45,677 bases of DNA from Aureispira sp. CCB-QB1 (GCF_000724545.1 NZ_JHBV01000009.1:1-45677); one strand, 5' to 3'. Positions 25,689-34,316 are shown, counted from the stretch's first letter. The notes: a model not told the origin generated them from the letters alone. Program-made: numbers and translations.

Positions 25689-26826
25689 AGCCCAGAGCCT
25701 GCTTTAAATCAGTAACTAAGTCATCAATATCTTCTATTCCAATACTCAATCGAATTAAGGAATCTGTTAAGCCCACTTTTAACCGTTCTTCACGAGGAAT
25801 AGAGGCATGGGTCATAGACGCAGGGTGCCCAATTAGAGACTCGACACCTCCCAAGGATTCTGCACAGGTGAAGTAATGCGTGCTTCCTAAGACTCTAGCA
25901 GCAGCCTCAAATGTGTCCTCTTTTAAAGAGAACGAAACCATACCACCAAAATCACGCATTTGACGTTTGGCGATGGCATGTCCTTTGTGAGATTCAAATC
26001 CAGGATAGTATACTTGATCTACTTTAGGATGTTCTTTTAGAAAGTTAGCAATAGTACGAGCGTTATCACAAGCCCGTTGCACACGCAAATGCAACGTTTT
26101 GATTCCTCTCAACAATAAAAAGCAATCCTGAGGTCCTGGAACGGCACCTGCTGCATTTTGTAAGAAGAATAATTCTTGAGCGAAGGTTTCATCTTTACAA
26201 ACCAAAGCACCATGAACGACATCAGAATGACCACCAAGGTATTTGGTAGCCGAATGCATGACGACATCTGCTCCCAAGTCTATTGGTGTTTGCAAATAAG
26301 GAGAGGCAAATGTATTGTCTACACAAGTACGAATGCCATGTTGTTGAGCAATCGCACAAACAGCTTCAATATCAATGATGTTTAGCATTGGATTGGTTGG
26401 GGTTTCGATCCAAATCAACTTGGTCTGCTCGTTGATATAGGGCTCTATATCATTGGGCTGGTCCATGCTAATAAAATGAGTTTTGATGTTAAAACGCCCG
26501 AAAATCTGGGTAAATAAGCGATAGGTGCCACCATACAAGTCATTGGTAGCAATAATTTCGTCACCAGGGTTTAAGGTTTGTAGCATGGCATTGATTGCCG
26601 CTAAGCCACTACCAAAACAAATTGCTTTTGCCCCATTTTCTAGAGCAGCTAGATTAGCTTCTAAGGCAGATCTTGTGGGGTTTTTGGTGCGAGCATATTC
26701 AAACCCTTTGTGTTTGCCTGGTGATTCTTGGGCGTAGGTAGAGGTTTGATAGATTGGCGTCATAATTGCCCCCGTTGCTGGATCTGGTTTGATTCCTGCA
26801 TGGATAACTTTTGTTCCAAATTTCAT
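25687..26826 (-). CDS. Cystathionine gamma-synthase / gamma-lyase family PLP enzyme
   Basis: A 379-residue Cys/Met-metabolism PLP enzyme of normal length. The ATG at 26826 gives MKFGTKVIHAGIKPDP, typical of the family; the upstream in-frame GTG at 26859 is rejected. K195 in HSATKYLGGHSD is the Schiff-base lysine, YARTKNPTR holds the phosphate-binding Tyr/Arg, and the substrate Arg is in the SIGIEDIDDL region. It could be MetB (cystathionine from O-acyl-homoserine plus Cys) or a gamma-lyase; sequence alone does not settle this. A 14-15-bp inverted repeat sits in its leader. Confidence 0.9.
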   Translation of the reverse strand: MKFGTKVIHAGIKPDPATGAIMTPIYQTSTYAQESPGKHKGFEYARTKNPTRSALEANLAALENGAKAICFGSGLAAINAMLQTLNPGDEIIATNDLYGGTYRLFTQIFGRFNIKTHFISMDQPNDIEPYINEQTKLIWIETPTNPMLNIIDIEAVCAIAQQHGIRTCVDNTFASPYLQTPIDLGADVVMHSATKYLGGHSDVVHGALVCKDETFAQELFFLQNAAGAVPGPQDCFLLLRGIKTLHLRVQRACDNARTIANFLKEHPKVDQVYYPGFESHKGHAIAKRQMRDFGGMVSFSLKEDTFEAAARVLGSTHYFTCAESLGGVESLIGHPASMTHASIPREERLKVGLTDSLIRLSIGIEDIDDLVTDLKQALG

Positions 26827-26864
26827 ATTTGATATTGATGTTTTTATATTTTTTAGCACTTAAG

Positions 26865-26908
26865 TACTCTGTACACCAATTAATGAGTGTCATTTGGTAT
26901 ACAGAGTA
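26865..26908. promoter_or_regulatory. Long inverted repeat in the leader of the PLP-enzyme gene
   Basis: TACTCTGTACACCAA (26865-26879) pairs with TTGGTATACAGAGTA (26894-26908), 14 of 15 positions, loop 14 nt. It is 39 bp upstream of the minus-strand ATG and about 47 bp past the DUF1015 stop. The sequence after it on the minus strand is A-rich rather than T-rich, so it is not a standard terminator; an operator or leader structure is possible. Confidence 0.5.
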
Positions 26909-26954
26909 TAGGTAAATAGACTGCATTAGTCGCCAAGTGCAAAAATTTAATCGG

Positions 26955-28094
26955 CTAATCCTCTGCAACTTCTTTGTACAAATGAGCAATAAACCCATTG
27001 CGCATCCTAGGCTCAATCCAAGTTGATTTAGGAGGAAGAGTATCTTGTTCGTTTGAAATACGAATCAAATCTTCTAAAGCAACGGGATATAAATTAAAGC
27101 CAATTTTAGCTTTACCTTCTCGCACCCTGCGTTCTAAGCTAAACGCACCTTTGGGACCTTCTACATACTTGATATCGGGCTCTGTTCGAACGTCTTCAAT
27201 TCCTAAAATGCCTTCTAGAACATATTTGTTCAAAAAATAAACATCTAATGTTTCTTTTGTTGGGGTACTAGGTTGGGGCCAATATGATTTTTTGAGACGC
27301 AGTTTATACCACTGCTTGTCTAGGTACATGCCCATTTCATACCTTGCAATTGGAGTGTAGTTCTTTTCGGTGGGTTGAATGCTATAGTAGGTTTCTAATT
27401 GAGCAAGAAAATTTTTCTGAGAAATATTACCTAAGTCAGCAATCACTCGATTGTAGTTGTGAATCTCTATTTCGGAAGCAGGAAAATAAGCGACCAACAT
27501 AAAGTTAAATTGCGTTTTATTGGTCGTCAACTCGTTGGACTCTAGGTATCTTTTGTATAATAACTCTGAAGTCTTGGCTCGATGGTGTCCATCACAAATA
27601 TAAGATTCGTGAACATGTTGATCGAAGGCAGAGGTTAGGGCTTCAATTCGGAGTGGATCTTCTATTTGCCAAAAAATATGCTCCTCATCTTGGAATGGAA
27701 TGTGAAAAGAAGGAGGAGAGGAGGTGGTAATTCGGTTAATGAGGGCATCAATCTCTAAAACATTAGGGTATGTTAGTAAAATTGGTTTGATCAATGCTTG
27801 ACGTTCTTCAAAAAGACGCATCATTTTAGCCTCCTTGGCCGCTAAGGTGTTCTCGTGTTTCTTGATTTCGCCATTGATATAATCCAAAACATTTGTACAA
27901 GCTAGCAATCCAGTATGACTGCGATGTGGCCGTTTAATACGGTAGATATAGAATGATTTTTTAGAGTTTTGAGTATAAATACCATCGCTTAAATAGAGTG
28001 GGAATTTGCGTTTGGCCGAACCAAAAAAATCATCAAAGGAAATAATATCACTCAGATCTGGTAGTGCTGCTCGGAATGGTGAAATTTTCGCCAT
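26955..28094 (-). CDS. DUF1015 family protein
   Basis: A 379-residue protein matching DUF1015 (PF06245): N-terminal ISPFRAALP start, HTGLLACTNVLDY, the central ICDGHHRAKTSELLY motif (the family IADGHHR signature) and a C-terminal IKYVEGPKG region. Members often neighbour serine-biosynthesis genes and are uncharacterised. No serA or serC here; the next gene downstream is a transsulfuration PLP enzyme, 128 bp on, which at least is also amino-acid metabolism. No signal peptide. Confidence 0.87.
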   Translation of the reverse strand: MAKISPFRAALPDLSDIISFDDFFGSAKRKFPLYLSDGIYTQNSKKSFYIYRIKRPHRSHTGLLACTNVLDYINGEIKKHENTLAAKEAKMMRLFEERQALIKPILLTYPNVLEIDALINRITTSSPPSFHIPFQDEEHIFWQIEDPLRIEALTSAFDQHVHESYICDGHHRAKTSELLYKRYLESNELTTNKTQFNFMLVAYFPASEIEIHNYNRVIADLGNISQKNFLAQLETYYSIQPTEKNYTPIARYEMGMYLDKQWYKLRLKKSYWPQPSTPTKETLDVYFLNKYVLEGILGIEDVRTEPDIKYVEGPKGAFSLERRVREGKAKIGFNLYPVALEDLIRISNEQDTLPPKSTWIEPRMRNGFIAHLYKEVAED

Positions 28095-29054
28095 TGGTTT
28101 GTTATTATTTTAAGTAGTCTTATAAATATGCTTTCTGTTTAATCTTTTACGAATCCACTAAAAAGAACGAATTGTTGGGTAAATTGTAAGTATTCAACGT
28201 TTCTTGATATAGTGAAGAGATATTCTTACGTCATGAATTGTTCAAATAACCATATGGTTGTAGATTCGAACAAATTTTATAAATAATTGTTAAACTGTAA
28301 CATCCTTAATTCTGTGCTTTAAAAAAGATTATTACTGTTGTTGGTTGATAATTAATTAAATGTGATTATTTTTTTTTGTATTTTATTCCAAAATCAATAA
28401 GCAATTATTTCAAATTATCCACGAATTGATGTATCTATGCCCTATAAAATTTTACTCTATCACACTGACTTGACTCCAAGATAGAGAAATCCCCACAAAA
28501 TTATTTACAAGTTGTCTATGGTTTTTATGATCCTTTGTGATAAAATTATGTCGAATCACTCTTAATAAAGGAGATTAGATGCAATGATTTTACAGCCAAA
28601 GAAAAGACATTCACAAAGTACATATTTCATTGCCACAAAAACAACTTATACATTCACATCCCTATTGTCAATTATAACTGTCTTTCTAATTTCAAGTTGA
28701 ATGCATTTTGAACTCTTGTGAAATTTTATAGAAGTTAATCCTTTATGTTATGGCTTTTTTAGTTTTTATAAAAAAATAAAAATAGTCTTGCAAAAGCCTT
28801 CACACAAGATAAAGAACTTCACTAGAAAAAAGAGTTCTTAGTGTCAATTTCGATAGAATATTCTTTGGCGCACTATTTGTTTTTAACCAGTTATGACTAC
28901 TAAATAATGCATAGTAGGTTTATTAGTTTTTAGTACTCTGTGATCACAACCTTTGTTTTTTGTGTTGCTCGCACAAGCTTATTAGGTAAGCTTAGTTTCT
29001 AAAAATAAAAACTAATAAATAATAGTCCCAAATTTATTGTTATTAAAATGGCTT
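28095..29054. other. Long AT-rich intergenic region with nested inverted repeats
   Basis: About 960 bp, no ORF of note. The right end holds a 14-bp inverted pair (28919-28932 and 29006-29019) enclosing a TGTGATCACA palindrome (28939-28948) and a 7-bp hairpin (28975-28993). A weaker pair AAGAACT/AGTTCTT lies near 28813-28840. The rest shows only A and T runs. Confidence 0.6.
28919..29019. repeat. Nested inverted-repeat element upstream of paralog 1
   Basis: TTTATTAGTTTTTA (28919-28932) and TAAAAACTAATAAA (29006-29019) are perfect 14-bp inverted arms. Inside are the 10-bp palindrome TGTGATCACA and AAGCTTA-ttagg-TAAGCTT (28975-28993). The whole is about 100 bp and ends 35 bp before the ATG at 29055. 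Confidence 0.65.
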
Positions 29055-29609
29055 ATGTCAAAACTTATTTTCATATTATTATTTGCAATTTCACTTAAAG
29101 CAGAAGCTTTGCCAACGTATCCTGTTAACAAGATACAGCAAGGCGAATTATTAAATAAAGCAAAAGCCTCTTCTTTGGATGACTTTTTTGAAAGTTGGAT
29201 GGATCGTAATGTAAAAAAAGCAATGGAAGGCTCTTGGATTGTTTTGTACAAGAACGAGGAATTTTTGTATTGGGGGTGGACAACTTTTGAAAGTATGGTC
29301 AGCGCAAATCCAACCGTCAAGGAGTTTTTTAAAACACCAATGGCTGATATTCAAGCGAAGTTTCCCAATTATGAGTCCGTACACGGAAATAGTATTCGAG
29401 AAAAGTTAGAAATTGTTATTGCCAAATCCATCCCTCAAAAAGCTACCGTAACGGTTATACTAGGTTTCAAGGTACAATTAATAGACGAAACCTTAGTCAT
29501 TCAAACTCCCTGTACAATAAAAATCCCAGGCGAAGATAGTGAAAAAGCCAATTACAATGTCATTCTCAATCGAGACACTTTGGATTTGATAAAGCTGGAA
29601 CCGTTGTAG
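29055..29609 (+). CDS. Tandem paralog 1: secreted unknown protein
   Basis: A 184-residue protein. The ATG at 29055 gives MSKLIFILLFAISLKAEA, a good signal peptide; the TTG at 29037 is rejected. The mature part has the motifs shared with the two following genes: IQQGELLNKA, a short FF-W segment, a WIVLYKNEEFLYWG strand pair, EFFKTP, and a C-terminal ILNRDTLDLIKLEPL. I do not recognise the family. Only this copy has a signal peptide, so it likely acts outside the cytoplasm while its siblings do not. Confidence 0.72.
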   Translation: MSKLIFILLFAISLKAEALPTYPVNKIQQGELLNKAKASSLDDFFESWMDRNVKKAMEGSWIVLYKNEEFLYWGWTTFESMVSANPTVKEFFKTPMADIQAKFPNYESVHGNSIREKLEIVIAKSIPQKATVTVILGFKVQLIDETLVIQTPCTIKIPGEDSEKANYNVILNRDTLDLIKLEPL

Positions 29610-29631
29610 GTATTTGCCTTTCTTAATTTTG
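29604..29631 (+). promoter_or_regulatory. Promoter for paralog 2 (TTG-N17-TAnnTTTG)
   Basis: TTG at 29604-29606 and TAATTTTG at 29624-29631 are spaced by 17 bp, the lower limit of the Bacteroidota consensus, 94 bp before the ATG at 29726. The TTG overlaps the stop region of paralog 1. This suggests the tandem genes are transcribed separately. Confidence 0.45.
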
Positions 29632-29725
29632 CTTTCTTACTTGCACGTATCCTGTAGTTTTTGTAATTTGATTCAATTATTGACAATCAATTAGCCTCAA
29701 TTTTATTGATTCATCTTATGACCTT

Positions 29726-30265
29726 ATGTTTTCACTATTTAAAAATGATGCGCCACCTTATTCTGTTCGACGAATTCAAAAAGGAGAATTGTTGGACAAG
29801 GCAACGTTAGCAAGTGTTGATACGTTTTTTAGCAGTTGGCTAAACAAGCGACCTAGAAAAGCAGCTGTAGGTTGTTGGTTTATTTTGCACCAAGATGATG
29901 GCTTTGTTTATTGGGGAAAGCCTGTTTTTAAAGGTCTGTTCAGCGATGATAGAACGGTAGATGAGTTCTTTAAAACTTCAAGGATGGCATTAAGTCAGCA
30001 ATTTCCATTCTACCAAAAACAATATCATTATTTTTTGTGGGAGCGATTGTATGCCATTATAAAAAATGAAGTAGATGGGATTTCTGCATTGCGGAAAGAC
30101 AAGGCTTTGAGCGGTTTTATAGAAGAGCAACAGTTTCATATAAAGGTTTCTTGTTGCTTAATTTATCCTAAACAAGATGGAGCAACAACAGAGGTAAAAG
30201 CACAATACAAGATCGTTTTAAATCATACGACATTAGATTTACTTTCCATAGAAAGGTTGGTTTAA
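29726..30265 (+). CDS. Tandem paralog 2: unknown protein, no signal peptide
   Basis: A 179-residue protein (MFSLFKNDAPPYSV...). It aligns along most of its length with paralog 1: IQKGELLDKA, a W-containing helix, WFILHQDDGFVYWG, TVDEFFKTS, QFPFYQ, and IVLNHTTLDLLSIERL at the end. No signal peptide or TM segment, so cytoplasmic unless exported another way. Family not recognised; function unknown. Confidence 0.72.
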   Translation: MFSLFKNDAPPYSVRRIQKGELLDKATLASVDTFFSSWLNKRPRKAAVGCWFILHQDDGFVYWGKPVFKGLFSDDRTVDEFFKTSRMALSQQFPFYQKQYHYFLWERLYAIIKNEVDGISALRKDKALSGFIEEQQFHIKVSCCLIYPKQDGATTEVKAQYKIVLNHTTLDLLSIERLV

Positions 30266-30386
30266 AACAACAAGGTAAATGATATAGGTGATTTTTTAGC
30301 AGGACGTTGTCAAATAGTTTGTTGTTAATTGTAAAATAGGCTCAATATTGGTCCAATGCAAGGTGTTTGCATTCACTTTTTATTAA

Positions 30387-30416
30387 AAACTAAAAAATCA
30401 GCAGACTCCTATTCTA
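30387..30416. repeat. Short direct repeat, copy 1 (AAACTAAAAAATCARCAGA)
   Basis: AAACTAAAAAATCAGCAGAC followed by tcctattcta; the partner at 30524-30554 reads AAACTAAAAAATCAACAGAG followed by tattaattcta. Distance 137 bp. Confidence 0.6.
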
Positions 30417-30523
30417 TATTTACTCTATTTAGGGAAATTTATTAGATTGATTATTAGTGGTATATGTTTTTGTTTGCTTTGAATTGAAAAAGCTAATAAT
30501 CAACAGCGAAGTACTCATGCAAT

Positions 30524-30554
30524 AAACTAAAAAATCAACAGAGTATTAATTCTA
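30524..30554. repeat. Short direct repeat, copy 2
   Basis: Partner of 30387-30416, with a few mismatches and one extra base. Its function is unknown; it could be a remnant of a tandem gene duplication or a protein-binding site. Confidence 0.6.
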
Positions 30555-30645
30555 AAAACCGCAAAAAAAATAGCTATTTTTAGGCTCAAATAGAGAACCG
30601 TGTTGTTAATTTACGTTATAAGCATGGTGCTCACTGGATAGAGAG

Positions 30646-30653
30646 TAAGTTTG
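30646..30653 (+). promoter_or_regulatory. Possible -7 box (TAAGTTTG) for paralog 3
   Basis: Exact TAnnTTTG match 87 bp before the ATG at 30741; no TTG at the right distance upstream, so weak. Confidence 0.35.
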
Positions 30654-30740
30654 ATTGTTTAGTGCATATTTTACTGATAATCAATTCTATGTTGCTCTAA
30701 AGAGAATGAGCGACGAAAGGACAATTAAAAAATACACATT

Positions 30741-31268
30741 ATGTTTCGACTTTTTGGGAATTGGAATACCTACTTGACAAAGGAAATTAGAGAAGGAAAG
30801 CATTTGGATAAGGCTCAAAAAACAGATTGTGGTGCGTTTTTCGATAAAAGCACTTTTAAACGATTGAGCGAATGGACAATTCTATGGGTTGATGAAACTT
30901 TTGTTTATTGGGCAAAAGCGGATCAGGAGAAATTAGACAAGTATTGTTTTTTTAAAACAAGCAAAAAGGCGATTGAGCAAAATTTTGCTGCTTTGGACGT
31001 TAACAAAAAAAAATCCCTTTTAGCGATACTAATATCATATATCAGTGCATTTTTGGATGAAATAGATGGTTGTATTTATACCATCGAAGGAACGGCTTAT
31101 GATTCTGTACAAATAGCAGAAGATACGAATTTTAAAATTCGACTCAATGTGGATTTAAGAGTAAGAACAACGAGTTTAGAACCTGTCGTTCGAGCCGAAA
31201 AAGGATTGTTTGAACTTTTGCTGCACCCTCATAATTTTGATTTGATAAAAATTGAGCGCTTGGACTAA
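30741..31268 (+). CDS. Tandem paralog 3: unknown protein, most diverged
   Basis: A 175-residue protein (MFRLFGNWNTYLTK...). It keeps the family marks IREGKHLDKA, FF, WTILWVDETFVYWAK, YCFFKTSKKAIEQNF and the C-terminal HNFDLIKIERLD, but the middle and the region between are rewritten and shorter. No signal peptide. The start MFxLF is shared with paralog 2, which suggests these two split after paralog 1. Function unknown. Confidence 0.7.
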   Translation: MFRLFGNWNTYLTKEIREGKHLDKAQKTDCGAFFDKSTFKRLSEWTILWVDETFVYWAKADQEKLDKYCFFKTSKKAIEQNFAALDVNKKKSLLAILISYISAFLDEIDGCIYTIEGTAYDSVQIAEDTNFKIRLNVDLRVRTTSLEPVVRAEKGLFELLLHPHNFDLIKIERLD

Positions 31269-31385
31269 GTAATTTTCCAACGAAATATGTACCTTCATCG
31301 TCAATTAATGAAAATGTATTTAGAGAGAAATTTTGTATCCACTTAACACAAAATATGCTTTCTCATTGGTTCAAAAAATAACGAT

Positions 31386-32516
31386 ATGCGACCCATTCAA
31401 ATGGTAGATTTGAAAGCACAATACCAAGATATTAAAAATGCTGTTGACACAGCTATTTTGAATTGTATAGAATCTGGTGCTTTTATCAATGGTCCACAAG
31501 TCAAATCTTTCAAAGCACATCTAGAAAAATACCTTGCAGTCAATACGGTCATACCTTGTGCAAATGGTACTGATGCGTTGCAGATAGCGTTGATGGGCTT
31601 GGGACTCAAGCCAGGAGATGAGGTAATTGTTCCTACTTTTACTTACGTAGCGACGGCAGAAGTGATTGGTTTGTTGCAACTAACACCTGTAATGGTTGAT
31701 GTAGATCCCAATACGTTTAATGTTACAGCAGACTTGATAGAACCATTGATAACAGAAAGAACCAAAGCTATTGTACCTGTTCATTTGTTTGGGCAAAGTG
31801 CTGATATGGAGCCTATTTTAGCATTAGCAAAAAAGTACCAGCTTTATGTTGTAGAGGATAATGCACAGGCGATCGGGGCAGATTATACCTTTTCGGATGG
31901 TCGTGTTCAAAAAACAGGTACCTTAGGAGATATTGGTTGCACGTCTTTTTATCCTTCCAAAAATTTAGGTGCTTATGGTGATGGGGGCGCAATTTTTACT
32001 CAAAATGAAGCTTTAGGAAAGCATTTACAAATGATTGCTAGCCATGGACAAAACAAACGTTATTATCATCAATGTATTGGTGTTAATTCTCGTTTGGATT
32101 CTATTCAAGCAGCCGTGCTGGATATTAAATTAGCTCAATTGGATGCCTATGCGACCGCTAGACAAGCTGTTGCGGCTGCTTACGATAAGGCATTTGGGGC
32201 AATAGAAGGTGTTCAAATACCTGTGCGTCAACATAACTCTTCTCATGTATTTCATCAATACACGTTAAAAGTTCCAACAGATAAACGAGCTGCTTTGCAA
32301 GCGCATTTAAAAGAGAATGGTATTCCATCTATGATATACTATCCAGTTCCTTTGAATGAACAGGAGGCTTTTAAACATATTGTATCGGCTTCAGAAAATA
32401 GCTTTCCTGTGACAGAACAGCTTTGTAAGGAAGTTTTATCATTACCGATCCATACAGAAATGGACGATGAGCAATTGGCATTTATTACCAATATTTTTTG
32501 CTCATTTTTTGAATAA
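31386..32516 (+). CDS. DegT/DnrJ/EryC1/StrS family PLP aminotransferase
   Basis: A 376-residue sugar aminotransferase-family protein. The N-terminus MVDLKAQYQDIK and CANGTDALQIAL are family hallmarks; K192 in SFYPSKNLGAYGDGGAI is the PLP lysine; ASHGQNKRYYH and GVNSRLDSIQAAVL follow in the usual order. It transaminates a keto-sugar nucleotide, as in surface-polysaccharide or O-antigen synthesis. No other sugar-nucleotide gene is adjacent. It is followed by a strong hairpin terminator. Confidence 0.93.
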   Translation: MRPIQMVDLKAQYQDIKNAVDTAILNCIESGAFINGPQVKSFKAHLEKYLAVNTVIPCANGTDALQIALMGLGLKPGDEVIVPTFTYVATAEVIGLLQLTPVMVDVDPNTFNVTADLIEPLITERTKAIVPVHLFGQSADMEPILALAKKYQLYVVEDNAQAIGADYTFSDGRVQKTGTLGDIGCTSFYPSKNLGAYGDGGAIFTQNEALGKHLQMIASHGQNKRYYHQCIGVNSRLDSIQAAVLDIKLAQLDAYATARQAVAAAYDKAFGAIEGVQIPVRQHNSSHVFHQYTLKVPTDKRAALQAHLKENGIPSMIYYPVPLNEQEAFKHIVSASENSFPVTEQLCKEVLSLPIHTEMDDEQLAFITNIFCSFFE

Positions 32517-32521
32517 CAATA

Positions 32522-32576
32522 GTTAGCTGCGCTCAAGAAGTAAACTAATAAAGTTTACTTCTTGAGTGCTGCGTAG
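32522..32576 (+). terminator. Strong hairpin after the aminotransferase gene, related to the dispersed repeat
   Basis: CTCAAGAAGTAAAC (32532-32545) pairs perfectly with GTTTACTTCTTGAG (32553-32566), loop TAATAAA, with outer partial pairing of gttagctgc and gtgctgcgtag. It starts 5 bp after the stop. There is no long U-tract, but the stem is strong enough to end or protect the transcript. The outer arms resemble the GCAGCGTAGCTAACT end of the repeat at 25584-25688. Confidence 0.7.
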
Positions 32577-32768
32577 TTGATAATCAAAAAGTTGTGTGTT
32601 TATTGTTTTTGTGTTAAAGTTTTGATTATTAGGTTGATATAAATGTGTTTTTTTTTGCTCTTTTATGAAAAGGTAAAAAAACAACGAACTACTAGAGCAA
32701 AAAATAGGGGAGTATTAAATGTGTAACGACTTATTCTTGAGAGAATATCTAAGAATAAATCTTTTGTT

Positions 32769-33695
32769 ATGAAATGCGTAGTTCCTATTTTATTTATTTT
32801 GACAAGTTTATTATTGTTTGCTTGCCGTGAACAACCAATGGTAGATTGCACTCCTACCGTGCCTCTAAATACTTCTAGAGGAGCCTGCAACCAAAACTTA
32901 ACTCCTTCGTCTGCTTACTCTGAATCTATTAATGGTCATACAAGAGTTATTACGGCTAATAATATACCAGAACATAAAGTTGGTTTATTTGGCGGAGGTC
33001 AAGGTTCTTTAAATCCGAATGCTATTAGCCCGCAAAATGCAGTTTATCGAATTACAACAACTCCTACTAAAGCGGCTTCGAAAACAGAGCTACTAAGTAG
33101 TGTAGGACCTGTTGGTGCTTTTGGCATTTTAATGAATGGAGTGGAATTGGACCCTATTGCCGCAGAGCCTTGGCCCCATCAAGGGATGATGGCAGCAAAT
33201 GTGAATTGGACGTGGAATTTGGAAGCTACGAATGTACAATTGGGGTTAGATTGTAACAATGCTCACGTGCAGCCAACAGGCAAGTATCATTATCATGCTT
33301 CGCCAACTTTATATCTTCAATCATTGAATATTAATACCACAACAATGACTCAAATAGGGTGGGCGGCAGATGGTTTTCCTATTTATTATAAGTATGGTTA
33401 TTCAGATCCGCTAGATAACACTTCTGCTGTTGTTGCCTTGACTGCTAGCTACCAACTTAAAACAGGAGAACGACCAGGGAATGGTTCAGATGGACCTTGT
33501 GGGGCGTACAATGGCATTTATTCTAATGATTATGAATATATTCCTAGCCTAGGAATGCTCGATGAGTGTAATGGTCGAACAGGGGTAACACCAGAATTTC
33601 CTGGAGGAACATATTACTATGTTATAACAGACGAATTTCCTTCTGTTCCTAGGTGTTTGATGGGAATACCCTCTAATGACTTTAAACTGCGATAA
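32769..33695 (+). CDS. YHYH-domain lipoprotein
   Basis: A 308-residue protein. The signal peptide ends in a lipobox (LLLFAC, Cys at about residue 19), so it should be lipid-anchored in the envelope. The GKYHYHASP motif near the middle defines the YHYH domain (PF14240); around it are GAFGILMNGVELDP, GWAADGFPIYYKYGY and a C-terminal GTYYYVITDEFPSVPRC. The His-rich motif suggests metal binding, but no activity is established for the family as far as I know. Probably in an operon with the next gene (30-bp gap). Confidence 0.87.
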   Translation: MKCVVPILFILTSLLLFACREQPMVDCTPTVPLNTSRGACNQNLTPSSAYSESINGHTRVITANNIPEHKVGLFGGGQGSLNPNAISPQNAVYRITTTPTKAASKTELLSSVGPVGAFGILMNGVELDPIAAEPWPHQGMMAANVNWTWNLEATNVQLGLDCNNAHVQPTGKYHYHASPTLYLQSLNINTTTMTQIGWAADGFPIYYKYGYSDPLDNTSAVVALTASYQLKTGERPGNGSDGPCGAYNGIYSNDYEYIPSLGMLDECNGRTGVTPEFPGGTYYYVITDEFPSVPRCLMGIPSNDFKLR

Positions 33696-33725
33696 ACATT
33701 TCTTAATAACAACCTACTGCTTGAG

Positions 33726-34313
33726 ATGAAGTATTTATTGTTTTGGGTTAGCTTCTGTTTGGTGCAGAACTATTGTATAGCTCATGCTCCGAATGAAGCT
33801 TTCTTTGAAATTTTTGAATCGGATGGTCAACTTTTGCTAAAAGCTGAGTTTCCATGGACAATTAGAGAAGTTTTATTGACAGCTAAACCAGAGCTAAAAA
33901 TAGCACAAACAACCGCACAAATGGAAGCAGGATTATTAGCCTACATCCAAGAACGTTTGTCTATTAAAAATGAAAAAAATCAAATTGTCAAAATGCAAAC
34001 CATTCAAGTGGCTCCTGTTGTAAATGGCCATGGTCATGGCAGTGTTTATATACTAAGATTAGGAAAGAATGAAGGAATTCGTTCTGTTAACAATACCTGT
34101 ATGTTTGAAGCATATACTAATCAAGTGAATTATCACAGTATTAAGCTAAGGAATATGGATACATTAAAGTTTGTAACACATTCTCAACAATCTATATATA
34201 CCATCCCTAAGCCGAAGGCTGCTAATCGTAATTTTTTGATGATTTCGATAGGAACAGTTGGTGCTTTATTACTACTAATACTGACAAGAAGAAGCAAAGT
34301 CATCCGTATTTAA
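33726..34313 (+). CDS. Hypothetical membrane-anchored envelope protein
   Basis: A 195-residue protein with an N-terminal signal peptide (MKYLLFWVSFCLVQNYCIAHA) and one C-terminal TM helix (LMISIGTVGALLLLIL) with a basic RRSK tail. The extracytoplasmic part holds NGHGHGS, a possible metal-binding patch. It lies 30 bp after the YHYH lipoprotein and likely works with it. Resembles short DUF6702-type proteins in layout, but I cannot confirm this. Ends 3 bp from the convergent MazG-like gene. Confidence 0.68.
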   Translation: MKYLLFWVSFCLVQNYCIAHAPNEAFFEIFESDGQLLLKAEFPWTIREVLLTAKPELKIAQTTAQMEAGLLAYIQERLSIKNEKNQIVKMQTIQVAPVVNGHGHGSVYILRLGKNEGIRSVNNTCMFEAYTNQVNYHSIKLRNMDTLKFVTHSQQSIYTIPKPKAANRNFLMISIGTVGALLLLILTRRSKVIRI

Positions 34314-34316
34314 TGG

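Larger units (their letters stand above)
30266..30740. other. Intergenic region between paralogs 2 and 3 with short repeats
   Basis: About 475 bp. It contains an imperfect 30-bp direct repeat (30387-30416 and 30524-30554), a perfect 11-bp inverted pair TTGATTATTAG / CTAATAATCAA (30447-30457 and 30493-30503), and a TAAGTTTG box at 30646-30653. No ORF. Confidence 0.6.

Noticed and set aside
25560-25690. Possible tRNA or small RNA in the GC-richer stretch before the PLP-enzyme stop
   Set aside because: No T-arm sequence, acceptor stem or anticodon loop could be built; the motif is instead shared with two other intergenic sites.
29012-29384. Minus-strand frames opposite paralog 1
   Set aside because: They lie antisense to a gene with clear homology to its neighbours and have no signals of their own.
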